A DNA stretch of 43,071 bases from Cuspidothrix sp046080565 (lineage in GTDB: Bacteria > Cyanobacteriota > Cyanobacteriia > Cyanobacteriales > Nostocaceae). The stretch is taken from assembly GCA_046080565.1 (NCBI GenBank), contig JBJTUF010000258.1, positions 1 through 43,071 on the forward strand, written 5' to 3'. This document shows positions 42,938 to 43,071 of this stretch, one piece after another. The stretch's first letter is position 1; each line of letters begins with the position of its first letter. The notes beneath the pieces are model-generated. The model ran no database searches, had not been told where the DNA came from, and saw nothing but the letters and a program-made list of their open reading frames with translations. Both the position numbers and the translations under genes were made by a program.

Positions 42938-43071
42938 CAGGGGGACAAGAAGGAGAAAAAGCTTATGTAGTAAGAGATACAGAATGTGGGAGCAAAAAAA
43001 GATAAGTAATAAATAGTAAATATGAACTAACAGAGTAAAATGATAAGTGAAATATACCAGAAAGTGTTAGA

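Noticed and set aside
1..43071. tRNA, rRNA, prophage or integrase signatures
   Set aside because: No cloverleaf, rRNA block or integrase-type protein could be recognised in the gaps by eye; a tRNAscan or Infernal search would settle it.

Overview
The window is chromosomal DNA from a filamentous, probably heterocyst-forming cyanobacterium (Nostocales: Anabaena/Nostoc/Dolichospermum-like). The evidence is a complete phycocyanin operon whose order cpcB-A-C-D-E-F-G1-G2-G3-G4 is the one known from Anabaena; more than 20 copies of the HIP1 octamer GCGATCGC; heptamer tandem repeats (STRRs) between genes; AT-rich sequence; and cyanobacterial families such as the PATAN response regulator, DUF3285 and CpcL. 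The species cannot be named from the sequence alone.

Layout. 1-5.5 kb: a PP2C phosphatase (minus), purH, a small ribbon-helix-helix protein followed by a repeat coiled-coil protein, and a CobO/BtuR-like protein with a ruined P-loop. 5.6-12.5 kb: housekeeping genes (adenylate-kinase-like, rph, alpha/beta hydrolase, pyrH-frr, a geranylgeranyl-reductase-family oxidase/reductase, an AI-2E/PerM permease, a tiny membrane protein). 12.6-18.3 kb: ftsH, an orphan C5 DNA methyltransferase, a PatA-like response regulator lacking its phospho-aspartate, and an RluD-type pseudouridine synthase. 18.3-26.7 kb: a 660-bp leader and the phycocyanin rod/linker/lyase operon, closed by a hairpin terminator. It encodes both rod subunits, the rod linker, the rod cap, the two-subunit bilin lyase and four rod-core linkers. 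One of these has a C-terminal membrane anchor (CpcL), so both core-attached and membrane/PSI-attached rods are expected. No pec operon lies upstream, unlike Anabaena PCC 7120.

26.7-34.7 kb: a signalling block with a hybrid histidine kinase broken by a frameshift at an A9 run, a REC-GGDEF diguanylate cyclase, a rhomboid with no catalytic dyad, a Ser/Thr kinase-TPR gene broken by a one-base loss in a T run, and prfB with its programmed +1 frameshift. 34.7-36.6 kb: a small accessory patch with a MITE-like repeat, an IS110 transposase remnant, a DUF1778-GNAT toxin-antitoxin pair and a dispersed repeat. 36.7-39.6 kb: the compact set DUF3285-ybeY-dgkA-trpG-MBL protein. 39.8-43 kb: an FG-GAP/VCBS repeat protein, a Xaa-Pro aminopeptidase and a dead MNT nucleotidyltransferase at the right edge.

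I found no CRISPR array, tRNA or rRNA. The most notable features are proteins that keep a fold but lose the catalytic residues (rhomboid, response regulator, CobO-like, MBL-like), two frameshifted signalling genes, and the regulatory-looking RNA structures in the phycocyanin operon. I did not see a clearly new multi-gene system.
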